64,000 bases of DNA from Oikopleura dioica (lineage: Eukaryota > Chordata > Appendicularia > Copelata > Oikopleuridae): the NCBI GenBank assembly GCA_907165135.1, contig OU015568.1:2178501-2242500 (forward strand). The letters run 5' to 3'. Positions 34,226 through 51,006 of this stretch are shown piece after piece. The translations under genes and the position numbers were made by a program. How positions within the stretch are numbered: the stretch's first letter is position 1; each line of letters begins with the position of its first letter. Under the pieces are notes generated by a model. That model had not been told where the DNA came from. It searched no databases and saw only the letters and a list, made by a program, of their open reading frames with translations.

Positions 34226-34233
34226 TATAAAAG
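34226..34233 (+). promoter_or_regulatory. TATA box
   Basis: TATAAAAG in a clean upstream context, 153-160 nt before the start codon of the transporter gene, leaving room for a 5' UTR of about 120 nt. Confidence 0.5.
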
Positions 34234-34385
34234 CCAGGAAAAAAAACGAGAAACACAATTACGAGAGAAAATTTCGCGTTTACACTCCGATGCACCTCAG
34301 AAGCCTCTAACGACTTGTTAAAACAACAGTGATTAGAGAGAGAAACACACGAAATTAGCGAAGGAAAATTAATCGAAGAGTGAAA

Positions 34386-36726
34386 ATGGCGTCAGATAAA
34401 TCAGTGATTACTTGGATATTTATTTCCGTACTTGTGGATTTATTGGGATTTACGGTTATTTTGCCGCTTTTTCCTGCTTTATTGGAGAGGATGAAAGATT
34501 TTTTGGGATGAACACCATTTTAATTAGTTTATCATAAATTTAAAGATAGGTTCATGAATTGATTCGTACGGATATTTCACATATTCTTTTATTTTAACAG
34601 AGGCTGCGGTACTTTGAAACAAAAAATTGAGAAAACGAGTATTTAGAATCTTTTGATCGAATTTCCAAATATTATGACTTCAAAATCAACGACAAAATTG
34701 AAAGTCAAGAGTTTTGTTTCCACTCCTCACAAAACCAGAATATCATTAATTCTGCGGTTTGTTTATATGATAACATGACTCCGAAAAATGCCTTACCATT
34801 TCCAGTATAATTGCGATAATAGTAATGCCGATAAAACATGTTAAAAAAAGATGGTTGACATTTCATCAGACCGTGAATACAACATTTGTTCAATTTCCAT
34901 AATTTTCTATCATTTCAGACAGTTAGGGTATTCTCTCAAATGGAAACTAAATAATAGGTTAATCGATTGTTATACAACAAATTGATCTTCTTTCATCTTG
35001 AAAAAGGATTACTATGCAAAGTCTGAAAACGACCAACTCTACAACACGGTTCTCAGCTGGGTCGAGTCTTTCAGAAGTCTTCTTAGAATTCCAGTAGAGG
35101 AGCCTGTTACTTCAGTTTTGTTTGGGGGTCTTCTGGGAGCGCTATTTTCATTTTTGCAGTATGTTAATGCGCCTTTACTTGGCGCATTATCAGACAAATA
35201 TGGGAAAGGGTCAATTTCTCAAAAACAAGATAATGAAAGTAAATCTTCGACCCAAATAAAGACGAAAACGAATCATCATCCTCTCACTCTTCGGCTCATC
35301 TTTCGCCTGTTGGATGTGGTCAGGAGCAAACACTTTCGCCTGCTTCGTTGCTGCACGAATCGTCGCTGGCATCTCAGAAGGCAACATCTCCATCTGCATG
35401 GCCGCTTTGGCAGATCTTGAGGACAAGAAAGCCAAGAGTCGAGGAATGGCGATGGTCGGTGTCGCCTATTCGATTGGCTTCACTGTCGGCCCATTTGTTG
35501 GCGCGTACATGTCCAGCTTGCTCAAGGCCGATCAAGAATTCTTCGCGATTCCGGCGTATTTTGCCCTTGCGATGTGCCTGCTAGACATCGTCATCGTCTA
35601 CTTGTTCCTTCCAGAAACACTGCCGGAAGAAAAACGAGCGTCTTCGCTTTATCTCAGCTGGCGAGAAGGACTTGATCTTATCAATCCAAAGAAGATGTTT
35701 GCATTCCGAGCGGTAGAAATGAGCTCGCACGATAGATGTTGTGTTTCAATTATTGGACTGGCATACTTTCTTTACCTTTTCTTTTTCTCAGGTAGAGCGA
35801 TTTCGTTGAAAATCTTATTTTGAAACTCTAAGCTTCTTCTCAATGGTCTTTTAGCTGGTTAAGGTTAAATTTCAAATCATTGAGGTTATAAAAATACCAA
35901 TTCGTCGTTATTTGAACAATTTTCTGGTGTCTGCGTCATGCAATCTCTAGAAAAACTTCTTGAGTCTTCCACAAGTCGGACCTTTTCAAGCATGTGCTTA
36001 TTTTAAAATATCAATGAAACAGGTTATCAAATATCTTTTTCTCTGAAATATATTTTCAGGACTTGAATTCACCCTCACCTTTTTAACCCACAACCGATTC
36101 GGCTTCACCCGCATGGATCAAGGAAAGATGTTTGCCGTTCTCGGAGTCATTATGACCCTCGTCCAAGGTACTTAGAACATCATTAGAATCCTAGCATTCA
36201 AAACTTCTTTCCAGGTGGATATATTCGCCGCGCCATGATCGGCCGTGAAATCGCAATCGCCAAAAGATCGATTTGCGTGTTGATCGTTGGTTTTGTCGTG
36301 ATCGGTTTTGCAACGGAAGCTTGGGTTCTTTACGCTGGTTTGGTGCCGTTTGCGTATGCAGCAGCTTCGGTCGTGCCCTGCCTTTCTTCAGCTGTGTCCA
36401 ATTATGGCGGCATTTCGGAGAAAGGAACGGATAATTACTTTTTCAAAAAATTGGCTCGATGAAATATTTGAAGGTCAAAATTGATGCTTGACTTTTGAAA
36501 AGACCCCTTTTTATCAAGAAAAATCCTCTCAAAAGGTCGAGTTATGGGAACCCTTCGATCTCTAGGAGCCCTTGCTCGAGCAACTGGACCATGTTTCGCT
36601 TCAGTTCTCTACTGGCTCCTGGGATCAAGATTTGCCTATGTTCTTGGAGGATTACTTTTGTTACTACCGCTGAAAGTGCTGAAGATTCTGAACAAGGTGC
36701 TAGCTAAACATGCCAAAGAAAATTAA
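34386..36726 (+). CDS. MFSD10: Major facilitator transporter, MFSD10 (TETRAN)-like
   Basis: Exons 34386-34496, 35007-35209, 35262-35791, 36060-36167, 36215-36430 and 36542-36726 give 450 residues, close to the family's 455. MFSD10 is a 12-TM organic-anion-type transporter. Visible: first TM (WIFISVLVDLLGFTVILPLF), SVLFGGLLGALFS, the MFS signature APLLGALSDKYGK, FVAARIVAGISEGNIS, GVAYSIGFTVGPFVGAY, FLPETLPEEKR, LEFTLTFLTHNRF, VVPCLSSAVSNYGG and MGTLRSLGALARATGP. Intron 1 (34497-35006) fits only as GA-AG: MK is followed directly by DYYAKSENDQLYN. The last intron begins with neither GT nor GC (AT-AG or an equivalent placement). Confidence 0.9.
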
Positions 36727-36959
36727 TTTATACCTGTTTATTCCTCTGTAGCCGAGAAGATACTAGAAGTTTTAAATAAAATGACAGAACTTGAACCTGA
36801 CGACGCCTCTTTTCTAAAAAGAAAACTAACGCGAGAATTTTAACTTGAAACCCTCGCGCTGTATTTTTATCTCATACAATTTGCCTTTTAAAGACCCAAA
36901 ACGGTATCAATAACAGTTAGATCCCCTACTGATTAGGCAATCCGATTGAGAACCGCAAG

Positions 36960-36966
36960 TATAAAA
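36960..36966 (+). promoter_or_regulatory. TATA box
   Basis: TATAAAA, 51-57 nt upstream of the start codon at 37017. Confidence 0.6.
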
Positions 36967-37016
36967 GCACTCGAGAGTTCATTTACAAGCAAAAAAAATC
37001 TTCGAAAAAAAGCGCG

Positions 37017-37725
37017 ATGAAAATTTTCGCAGGACTCATTATTGCCATCAAAGCCGACGAAAAGATTCTTGGAGAGCTTATCAATAATTTTTGTGGGTTT
37101 GACCTACATGACTTCTATGATACAGCTGGACTTGCTATTGAATACCGGTACGAGAATATTTCGAGTCTGAAACTGGGTTCGCCAACCTGTTTAGAAAAGC
37201 TGAGTAAGAGACAGAATGATCACTTTTTAAAGGCAGCGTAGAAGGAGCTTTTCAACTTATATCTTTCAGGCTCTGACTCAGCTTTTCTACAGAGGTTGCC
37301 GAGCCTAAGTCAGACTTAGTAGGTCTGACATAAACGAAACACTCAACCAAAAACTTAGAGTGAGTCCCCGGAAAACCTGGGGTGGGGAAGAAGGTGGCAA
37401 GTCGAAATGGAAATGGACTGAGGTTCATGATCCTTACAATGGCACCAGTAAGAAGACAACGGGAAGATATGGTAAAAGTAAAGCCAAAGGCCCGTCCCAC
37501 TGGAGAGAGTCTCCGAGAGACGTTGTCCGAGTGAACTGTGTTACAAGCCGTGGCGGGACTGACCATGAGAACTTAATGCCACTCGGCGGAAACCCAACCA
37601 AAAAGATGGCTCCAATGATCAAGTGCACTAAAAAGGGACTGAACGGCACCCCAAAGCTCAAGCCTAACTCTCGAAGATGGAGAGGAAACAAAATCCTTGA
37701 CTGGTTTCAAAGAAACTGCGCCTAA
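37017..37725 (+). CDS. Basic secreted protein of unknown function
   Basis: Exons 37017-37147 and 37359-37725 give 165 residues. A signal-like start (MKIFAGLIIAIKA) precedes a short acidic part with FCGFDLHDFYDTAGLAIEY, faintly like the helix of small secreted phospholipases. Exon 2 is strikingly Lys/Gly/Trp-rich, with VNCVTSRGGTDHENLMPLGG and two more cysteines. No family recognised. The 211-nt intron is mostly an inverted-repeat element related to 6317-6690. AATAAA at 37746-37751. Confidence 0.7.
37185..37305. repeat. Inverted repeat related to the 6317 MITE, in an intron
   Basis: Left gttcgccaacctgtttagaa...gctgagt and right actcagcttttctacag...gttgccgagc form an imperfect inverted pair, similar to the inner arms of 6432-6555. 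Confidence 0.6.
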
Positions 37726-38220
37726 CTTGTTTTTCATATTTTTTAAATAAATCTAATACCAGAAACAAACAGATTACAAATTTCTTTTTACATCTACTTC
37801 GATTTGAATTGAAGACTCTCTCTTCCAGCGCGCGCTCTTCATCCATAGGGGAGGACTTTCTCTCGCGCTCTCCTTATTCTCCCACGAGAAAGTAAATGTA
37901 TCTGAGCGAAGAAAATGATAAAAAAGCGGAGAAAATGAAGAGAAAAAGATGAGAATATTTAACTTGAAATTTATGAAATGATTTCCTGAGGATAAAATCC
38001 GAGTTTTCTACCCCAATGTTAAATTTCTGTTTTATTATTTATGATAAAAGCTACTAAATATTCGATAGAACTGTATATTCTGTAAAATGACAAAACCTTA
38101 CTAAAAATATATATCTTATTTCTAATCTGCGCTGTTAGTTTTCTTGTTTAAATGAAAATATTTATAATAAAATAGTCAGGAATAGTTTTAACGAATTTTA
38201 TCAATTCACAATACGCTAGA
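37726..38220. other. Intergenic
   Basis: About 500 bp, AT-rich, with the polyadenylation signal of the upstream gene. No TATA box seen before PISD. Confidence 0.4.
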
Positions 38221-40064
38221 ATGAACCGAGTCGCGATTCTTTGCGCGGCCGGGCATGGGCGACTTCTGCTGCCTTCGAATTCGGTTAGACAATTACAATT
38301 CGGACTTTGGTGGAACAACGATGCCGGCTGGTTCCGTCGCATTCGTGGACAAGGCGTTCGCCAAGAAAAGATCTACGACCATCTTTCCTTTGAAGACAGA
38401 GCTGACATCAAACGGCAGTATCCGTTCTTGTACAAATTTATTCTCAGAAGAATGCGGGATCAAGCAAGAGGGAGGAAGTATTTTCCTATTTTTCCGGACA
38501 TTCTCTTTTATCTCAAGGAAAGGATAGATTCGCTTATTAGAAATGTCAACCCTTTTTCAAATGAACGACTTCTATCACCTCTCAGTTCTTCCTCCTGTAC
38601 CCAACTCTAATGTACATGGCCTTCACCTACTGGGGACAGGGCCGAGAGCGAGCCACGACTTTTCGCGACACCCTGACCCGAGATTTGGAAGTAGAGAAGA
38701 CCTTCTACACGGAAACGACGCTCTCAACTATCATGAAGAAAACAAAGAGCGTTTACTATCAGTTCTTGAACGTTCTGGGTCTTGATCCGTTGAAATTTGC
38801 AGAAAGAGACGTTAAAGATGTGACACTAGAGGATTTTATCGAAGGAAGAACGGAATATATTGAAGAAAGAAACAGAGATACGACTTCGTTCTTGTCGATT
38901 TTCGAGCCTGGTCGAGCGGTTTTGACATCTGATGGAACTGGTAAGCGTAAAAAACAAGCATCTCATCTATCGTTTTAGAGCATTTTGGCCTGACCGCTTA
39001 CTCAAAGCTTCCCCTACGATTGCTTTCAAAAGCATTCGGCGTCTTAGGAAACACCCCCGTCCCGGTTTTTCTTCGAAAACCAATTTACGGTGCGTATTCA
39101 AGCGCTTTTGGCGTGAATATCGAAGAAGCCGTCGAGTCAGATCTTCGCTTCTACCCTTCTCTGAACAGTTTCTTTCGCAGAGCGATCAAGCAAGAAGTCA
39201 GACCAATCGATATGGACCCCAAAGTTGTTGTTTCTCCTGCAGGTTTGTCCTTCTTTACAGCAAATTCTAACGATTTCTTTTTAGACGGAAAAGTTCTCCA
39301 TTTCGGAAAATGCAAAAACGGTCTGATAGAGCAAGTAAAAGGCGTTGATTACTCGCTGAAGCGATTTTTCGGACGCTGGGAAGAAACTGGCTTTACTCTT
39401 TCAAAAACAACTGATGCTCAATTCGCGCAAAATCTAAAAGTCCATCCAGAAAACGAGCTCTTTCAAATCGTCATTTACCTAGCTCCTGGAGACTATCATC
39501 GCTTTCACTCGCCCGCCGATTTTACCATTACTTCCAGAAGACATTATCCAGGAGGTAAAACACTTAGACGTCCCCTTCTTCTATTGTTTGAATTCAGATC
39601 TTTTCTCCGTCAATCCGAAACTAGCTGCTTTTATGCGCGATTTATTCGTCCTAAACGAGCGAGCCACATTCTTCGGCGAGTGGGCTCACGGATTTATGTC
39701 CTACTGCGCTGTTGGTGCTACAAATGTCGGTAGCATCATCTTCCACTACGATCCAGACATGGTGACGAATATTAACTCAGGGAGAATTTTGTACGGAGCG
39801 CATGCGGACAAAGATTTTACGCTCATAGATCCGCGACTCCCTGATGGTTTACCCGTCGAAAAAGGTTTGTGAAGAAAACTACTTCTTATTTATGAGAAAC
39901 CGTTATTTCATCCAAATCTAGGTGAAATGCTGGGCGAGTTCAATCTCGGCTCTACAATCGTTCTCGTCTTCGAAGCTCCAAAATCCTTTGAATTCAACGT
40001 CAGCCCTGGCGACAAGGTCCTTCTCGGTCAGAAAATCGGCGAAATCCTCAAACCAAAGAAATAA
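38221..40064 (+). CDS. PISD: Phosphatidylserine decarboxylase, mitochondrial
   Basis: Exons 38221-38457 (3' end uncertain), 38586-38940, 38979-39242, 39285-39554, 39598-39864 and 39922-40064; about 512 residues. PISD makes phosphatidylethanolamine from phosphatidylserine at the inner mitochondrial membrane. Visible: basic N-terminus, a TM helix ([16 protein letters not shown]), [48 protein letters not shown] and the self-processing LGST in [20 protein letters not shown], whose Ser becomes the pyruvoyl group. Introns after 38940 are GT-AG. Intron 1 has no in-frame GT donor; GA-AG after 38457 fits. TYW5 starts 118 bp downstream on the same strand. Confidence 0.93.
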
Positions 40065-40182
40065 AAAGATGAAAATATAACTGTGCAAATCTACTTCAAG
40101 CCTTCTTCGAACAAGTTCAAGAACTATCTCTTCTCTCCCTTCTGTATTTATCATCACAAATCTAGCCTATTTTAATTTAAAA
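40065..40182 (+). promoter_or_regulatory. Inter-cistronic spacer with possible trans-splice acceptor
   Basis: 118 bp between the PISD stop and the TYW5 start. It lacks AATAAA and contains pyrimidine-rich DNA followed by an AG near 40165 (acaaatctag). This fits an operon with spliced-leader addition, as known in Oikopleura; not proven. Confidence 0.4.
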
Positions 40183-42849
40183 ATGATTCGGAAAATAAGA
40201 ATTCAGAAAGAAAGAATGAAAGACATAAAAATCCGTCGCCTTGATATCAAACAAGAAAAGCTGGATGAACAGCTTCTTTCACGTCTTGTTGAAGAGGGGC
40301 AGCCAGTGATTCTCGAAAATACAGCGGGGCTGGATATGACAGAGAACTGGACGCTCGATGAACTTTGCGAAAAGATGAAAGATACTTCCTTATCAATTCA
40401 TAAAGGAGGCGATTTGACTCTGGATTTCAGAACAAAGGTATTGTCTTCAATAGACACAATCACAGGGTTGTCTTTATAGTTAGCTGCTTGTATCTTCCTT
40501 CAAAAGTGCGGAATCACAGTCAGTTTAAATACAGCTCTGATTTTTGTTTGCTTCGTACAGGATATCGTGGCATTCCTTCCAATATTTCCTTCCAAACCAG
40601 GGTTCGGTAATTTGAGCTCAAGCTAAAACTCATTTTGGCTAGACGCTCAAATTTCCTCAAATTGAGAACTCAAAATGGCTTGAGAAATCATTTTGAGAAG
40701 ATTTGAGAGTTTTGAGAGTTTTGAGTTTTTGGGAGATTTGAGAGTTTTGAGTTTTCAAAACTCAAAATAAGCGAGCGCTTCCTTGATTGGCTCATGGATC
40801 GCCAGAATTGATTTTTCATCTCTGAGTTCTCAAAACTCAAATTAAAAAACATGAGTCTCAAGCTTTGTTTCCTTGAGTTTTAGCGTGAGCTCAAATTACC
40901 GAACCCTGTTCCAAACGTAAACGGGTCTTTTCGAAGCAGTTGGAATCTTCACAGAGAACCGACGTTTGTGGGCAATATATAGCTTGCAAGTCACTTGCTG
41001 ACCTGAACTTAGAATAAAAACTAGGTACAGTAGATACAGATGAGTCTGCTATCACCGTTATATAGTGTAATTAAATGAGTAAGTGGTTAAGCTATAGTTC
41101 CTCGGCTACGTACGAGGTGAGTAGTTGTTTGAGTCTACAGAGCTTGTAATCATTTTAAGAGTACAGTCCAAATGTGTAGTTTTTCATCGCTTGTTCAAAT
41201 TCAAAAAATTTCTGATTTTCTTTTATATTGAAAGAAATGTTCACAAAAGGAAATTCTGGCGTGAAATTGCCTCTACTAGGCATAGAAGTAGTAGCCCATT
41301 CAGGCCGCCGTCCTAGAAGTAGACCAGAAGGTGTCGTCACTCCATCATGAAGTGTGATTTCCCACTTTGAGTTCTGAGTCTTCTGACTAGAACAATTTTC
41401 AGATGACTTTAGTTTCGAGGCGAAATTTTGGACCAATCTTACCATATTCGACCGGCTTTGGTCATATTCTCGCTCTTGACAAATTGAACTTCGAAAAAAT
41501 ACTTAATAATTTCCACGTCGAAGTCGCAAGGAATAGAAGAGGAATAGAAAATAGTATAAAATATAAACTAAATAATAGTCAATCATTGTTTGAGCCGATT
41601 TTACCTCGTCCAAAGAATTGTAAAAACGAGGCTCGCCCCGATCTTTATACCAAAAGTCCTTCATATTTTCGCTAAAATTGATACGCTCGTTCGTTCCGTT
41701 TTTCAAAAGGCACCCCGTTTCTTTTATTATGTACATTTCAACTGGCTCAACTTCATTTGTTTTCTTCGATTTTTGGGTAAAAGCATGGACGGTGACGATA
41801 ATTGAAGCTCTTTCGACAAAGTTCTTTAAATTTCATAATACCAATTTCTTTTTGCAAGAGTACGACTAGCAAATGTAATTCATTTGTAGCATTAAGAACC
41901 TTTTATAAGTACAGCAGTGGAAACCAAAGCAATAAGAACCCGTTTTTTCTTTTCTCTCCGCATTTTGAGATCTCTTTCTGATTCCAAAAGATAAATTTAC
42001 ACTCACAAAATGATTATCCTGACACGCCCGAGTGGAGTTCCATCAGATTGCCCTCATCCGATGCTAATAATACTTTCAGAACTTCGAATACGCAAATGAA
42101 TACCCTGCAGAAGATTTTCTCCGCGAAGTTGCTGCTGGAGAAGTCCGGTATCTCCGCTCCGTCAGCGCGCGACGCAAAGATCTGCCCGATTTTGAAAAGG
42201 ACTTTCCCACCCTTTCTGCTGACATTTCCGAAGCGCTTTTCCGACCCGACCGACAGCACTCACAGATCCTGAGGATCTCCCCAAAGAACCTGGAAATCTG
42301 GCTGCACTACGACACTCTTGATAATTTTCTGACGCAAACTGTTGGTGAAAAAGAAGTGCTTCTCTTTCCTCCAAGCGATGCGAAAAATTTGTATCTTGAT
42401 GGGGATAAATCCGAGTGTATTGGACTCATTTCGCATTTGCAAGAAAATCAAGTCTGTTTTCCGGATCTGAAAAAAACAAATGCTTATCGGGAAGTTCTCA
42501 AGCCAGGAGATGTTCTGTTTATTCCTGCGCTTTGGTTTCATTGTACAAAGGCCCTTGTAAGTACCCTTTTCAAGGGTTGAAGAATAACCGCTTTTAGAAT
42601 TTTTCCGTATCTATCAACACATTCTTCAAATCTCTTCCTGACAAGATGTACGGCAAAGATCTCTACGGGAACCGCGATCCCCTGCCCGTCGAAGATGCGT
42701 CAAAGCATCTCCAAAAAGCTATCGCTGCTTTATCACAATTACCACAGTCATATCAAAGTTTTTACCTTCACAAATTGCTCTCACCTCACGCTGTAAGTAG
42801 TACCCTGACTTCTGATTCTGATAATAATAACTGCTCTTTTTCTAAATGA
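40183..42849 (+). CDS. TYW5: tRNA wybutosine-synthesizing protein 5 (JmjC hydroxylase)
   Basis: Exons 40183-40437, 42080-42556 and 42598-42849 give 327 residues (human about 315). TYW5 is an Fe(II)/2-oxoglutarate oxygenase that hydroxylates the wybutosine side chain of tRNA-Phe. Visible: PVILENTAGLD near the start; DFRTK joining NFEYANEYP across intron 1 as in the family; RYLRS; the iron-binding His-x-Asp in LHYDTLDNFL; EVLLFPPSDAKNLYL; and the distal His in GDVLFIPALWFH. The C-terminal part has YGNRDPLPVEDA. Intron 1 is 1.64 kb, very long for this window, and contains a hAT-type MITE and a possible antisense gene. A second in-frame ATG at 40219 could be the real start. AATAAA at 42852-42857. 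Confidence 0.92.
40598..40908. mobile_element. hAT-type MITE with 8-bp target duplication
   Basis: 311 bp with terminal inverted repeats of about 35 bp (cagggttcggtaatttgagc at the left end; reverse complement at the right, one mismatch). Flanked by identical 8-bp TTCCAAAC at 40590-40597 and 40909-40916. CAGGG ends with 8-bp duplications are the signature of hAT elements. It sits in TYW5 intron 1 and has no coding capacity. Confidence 0.88.
41150..41860 (-). CDS. Possible antisense gene nested in TYW5 intron 1
   Basis: Minus-strand open stretches look exon-like: about 41560-41820 (EPVEMYIIKETGCLLKNG, FWYKDRGEPRFYNSLDE, then gtaaaa), a middle piece near 41440-41500 (YFFEVQFVKSENMT), and 41195-41395 (SKWEITLHDG, PSGLLLGRRPEW). 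A minus-strand TATAAAA lies at about 41901-41907. I could not place a start codon or close all junctions. The Cys and spacing give faint extracellular-domain character, no named family. It may be a real nested gene or a decayed one. Confidence 0.35.
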
Positions 42850-42857
42850 GAAATAAA

Positions 42858-44075
42858 ACATGTAGTTTTATTTTTAGACCTCGAGAAAGGTTCTACTGTT
42901 CTTAAAATCATTGTTACAGTCTTTTCACGAGCCCTTTTTGTCGAAATCTGATTATGCTGGCGCTTGGTTTAATTTTTATTGGCATTTTATCTTTCTTTAT
43001 ACAGTTAATCTTCTGAATGCATATGATAGTCGTTTTCATCAGTTGCATTATTGTGGAATTCCATGTTATGCAGATATTGCTGGTACTGATCAACAAAGCA
43101 CAGGACAACGAAAAGAAGTACCATCGCAGCCGTCATCCCTTTCAATAATAAATCAGTTGTAAGACAAGGTAATCTCACCAATAATAAATTGTCTTCTGCG
43201 CGCAGTTGCTTTTTCTAGCGCTTCTCTTTTCTTCGTTTCTTTGGTCGATCTCTAAACACCCTTGTCACTAAGTTGGATTTTTAGATTGATACGTACGGGG
43301 GTTGATCCAACTCTTATCATAACTTTATCATTAGAATTCATTTTCTCTCCTGGTTTATCCCCTTTTTTCTCCGATTCATTGGTCTCTGGACCAAGTTTTG
43401 AGGCTGAGGAGTAGTTTGAGCCACTTCGACTTTTTTCCTGGACGATATCGCTTAATGTTGGTCCCGGTCGTCGAATAGATTTCTTCTGGAATCGTCCTTT
43501 TTCTCTTTCAAGGGGATGTTGGTCGCAATCATTTCTGGGGATTAAGTTTATATTCGAGCTTTCATCCCTTCTCTAACGCTTTGTGCTCTTCTTGGCGTTG
43601 TATTGAAGCAAGAATCTCTTTTCAAATGAAAACTCCGAGCTCTGGAAATGTAAGATTAATAAATCAACTCCTTTTCCCAATTTAAAATCTGATATGTCTC
43701 TCCATCAATTTTTCAAATGGCTACATGTGCAAACAAAGCAACCTGTAAAAACCAATTGTTGCTGCGGCAGCCATATCTTCCTTTGACCGCATCATTGTCA
43801 TAAAACTCATCCAAGAAAAAACTTTTTGGGTGAACTGTGATTTGATTATTTCCAGACGAGAAGGGAGTACACTCACTCGCTTGAATTTTTAAATGGATTG
43901 ATAAGTAGGCCTCTAAACAGGTTTTCAGAACATCTTTTGACTTTAATAGAGATCATGTACGGAAACAAACTCAAGGTAGGGTTGATTTTCGATGAATTTA
44001 TTTTTACAAATAAAAGTGTTTTTGATTTTACGTTTTTTTTACATAGAAAAGTGTTTTTGGATTCAGAGAGAGGAA
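42858..44075. other. Intergenic with possible minus-strand coding pieces
   Basis: Two weak candidates on the minus strand. 43005-43136 reads as a 43-residue hydrophobic-start peptide (MTAAMVLLFVVLCFVDQY). About 43260-43560 is an open Lys/Ser/Arg-rich frame (RRPGPTLSDIVQEKSRSG) ending at a gtacgt donor-like site. An in-frame stop separates it from open sequence above. Neither could be completed into a gene. Confidence 0.35.
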
Positions 44076-44825
44076 TCAGTTATCACAGCTGAGTTCTCGG
44101 TTCTTTGGGAGCATCCATCCATTGGAGAATTTCTTGTGGTCTTCGTATCGGAAGCATTTGGCGAATCCACCAGCAGAGTATTCCTCAGGAGTGCCGGCAT
44201 TGCAAACGAACTGGCATCGGTTCATCTTTTCGAACTTTCTGACCTTGGCGCAGTTCCATTCTCCCTGGGAAGGCTCACTGACTTCATCGACGTTGGCAAC
44301 GAGCCAGGAAGAGTCGCAAGGATCGGCGACGACGGTGTCCTTGAAGCAGAAGGGGCAGAGATCGGCCTTGACAAGGTTGGATGGAGCGTCGGCTTCTTTG
44401 AACTCGATGTTGATGTCGATTCGTCGATCTCCAGGGTTGAAGGTGGATTGGAAGTCGACTCGCCAGACCTGGTTGCCGTCATCGTCTCGGTCTAGTTGGA
44501 CGACGTTGTCGCCGGGTCCGGCGACCTTGATGAAGGAAACATCATTGTCGAAAGCGAGGAAGACGTGATCGCGGTTATCCCAATAGTCACCGACGGCACC
44601 GATGGCGTTGAGGTTGACTTCAACTCGGATGTTGAAGCAATCCTTGCAGGTCCACGAGTTTGTTCTTTGAGATTTAATTTAATACTGCATTATTTTCTCT
44701 TTTTCTTACCGTGTGGTGTAGGTCAAGACATCCTTGCAGAAGTTTGGCTTGCCAACTTCAGCACACTCGGGGCTGGAAGTTCGAAGCATGGCGTTAGCCG
44801 ATGCGATAAGACCGAAAAGCTTCAT
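44076..44825 (-). CDS. Secreted Cys-rich beta-type protein
   Basis: Exons 44710-44825 and 44076-44664 give 234 residues. Signal peptide MKLFGLIASANA; then alternating strands typical of a beta-sandwich (FNIRVEVNLNAIGA, HVFLAFDNDVSF, RIDINIEF with FNPGD before it) and a Cys-rich C-terminal part (CPFCFKD, CQFVCNAG). GC content and codon use are clearly coding and differ from the AT-rich flanks. The FNPGD-strand pattern faintly recalls carbohydrate-binding modules, which would be interesting in a cellulose-house animal, but I would not name the family. A TATA box lies upstream. Confidence 0.75.
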
Positions 44826-44895
44826 TATTTGAAATATATTTGATAAAAAGAAAGCTGATTTCTTTCTGCTATGTTGATCAAGCCCATCATGCTCG

Positions 44896-44903
44896 TATTT
44901 ATA
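44896..44903 (-). promoter_or_regulatory. TATA box
   Basis: TATAAATA on the minus strand, about 71-78 nt upstream of the start codon at 44825. Confidence 0.55.
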
Positions 44904-45234
44904 GTACTTTTTCTGTTCGTGACCTCTCGGAGGGCGCGCAAGAGCGCCGCCCGATGCACCGCGTTTACGTCTCGTCTATCGACAATTGCTTTACGAATCA
45001 GCAAAATTACGAAAGATAACAAGATGTTGCGATCTTTGTAACACGGAATTTATTTTTAGACACAGAAATACGAAACGAGCTACAGGTGTCCGAGCGATAG
45101 TCATTCAAGCTGTCATCTCCCTGCTTATAGGGTTTGGAATCGGCCGTCATACAAGCAAATAACAAACGTATTCATGTTTGACATACGTTTTGCATATTCG
45201 CTGACTGGTGCTCAGAAAACACTGCAGAAACAAT

Positions 45235-51006
<5,772 letters not shown>

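Noticed and set aside
42781-42849. GT-rich donor-like gtaagta in TYW5 after LSPHA, suggesting another intron.
   Set aside because: Reading on gives a short tail and a stop at 42849, immediately followed by AATAAA, so the gene most simply ends there.
45047-45234. Possible SECIS element downstream of the SELENOO TGA (ATGA at 45147-45150 and TGAC near 45112-45115 on the minus strand).
   Set aside because: Spacing is about right, but the stem between the two motifs does not pair well by eye, so it is not listed as a feature.
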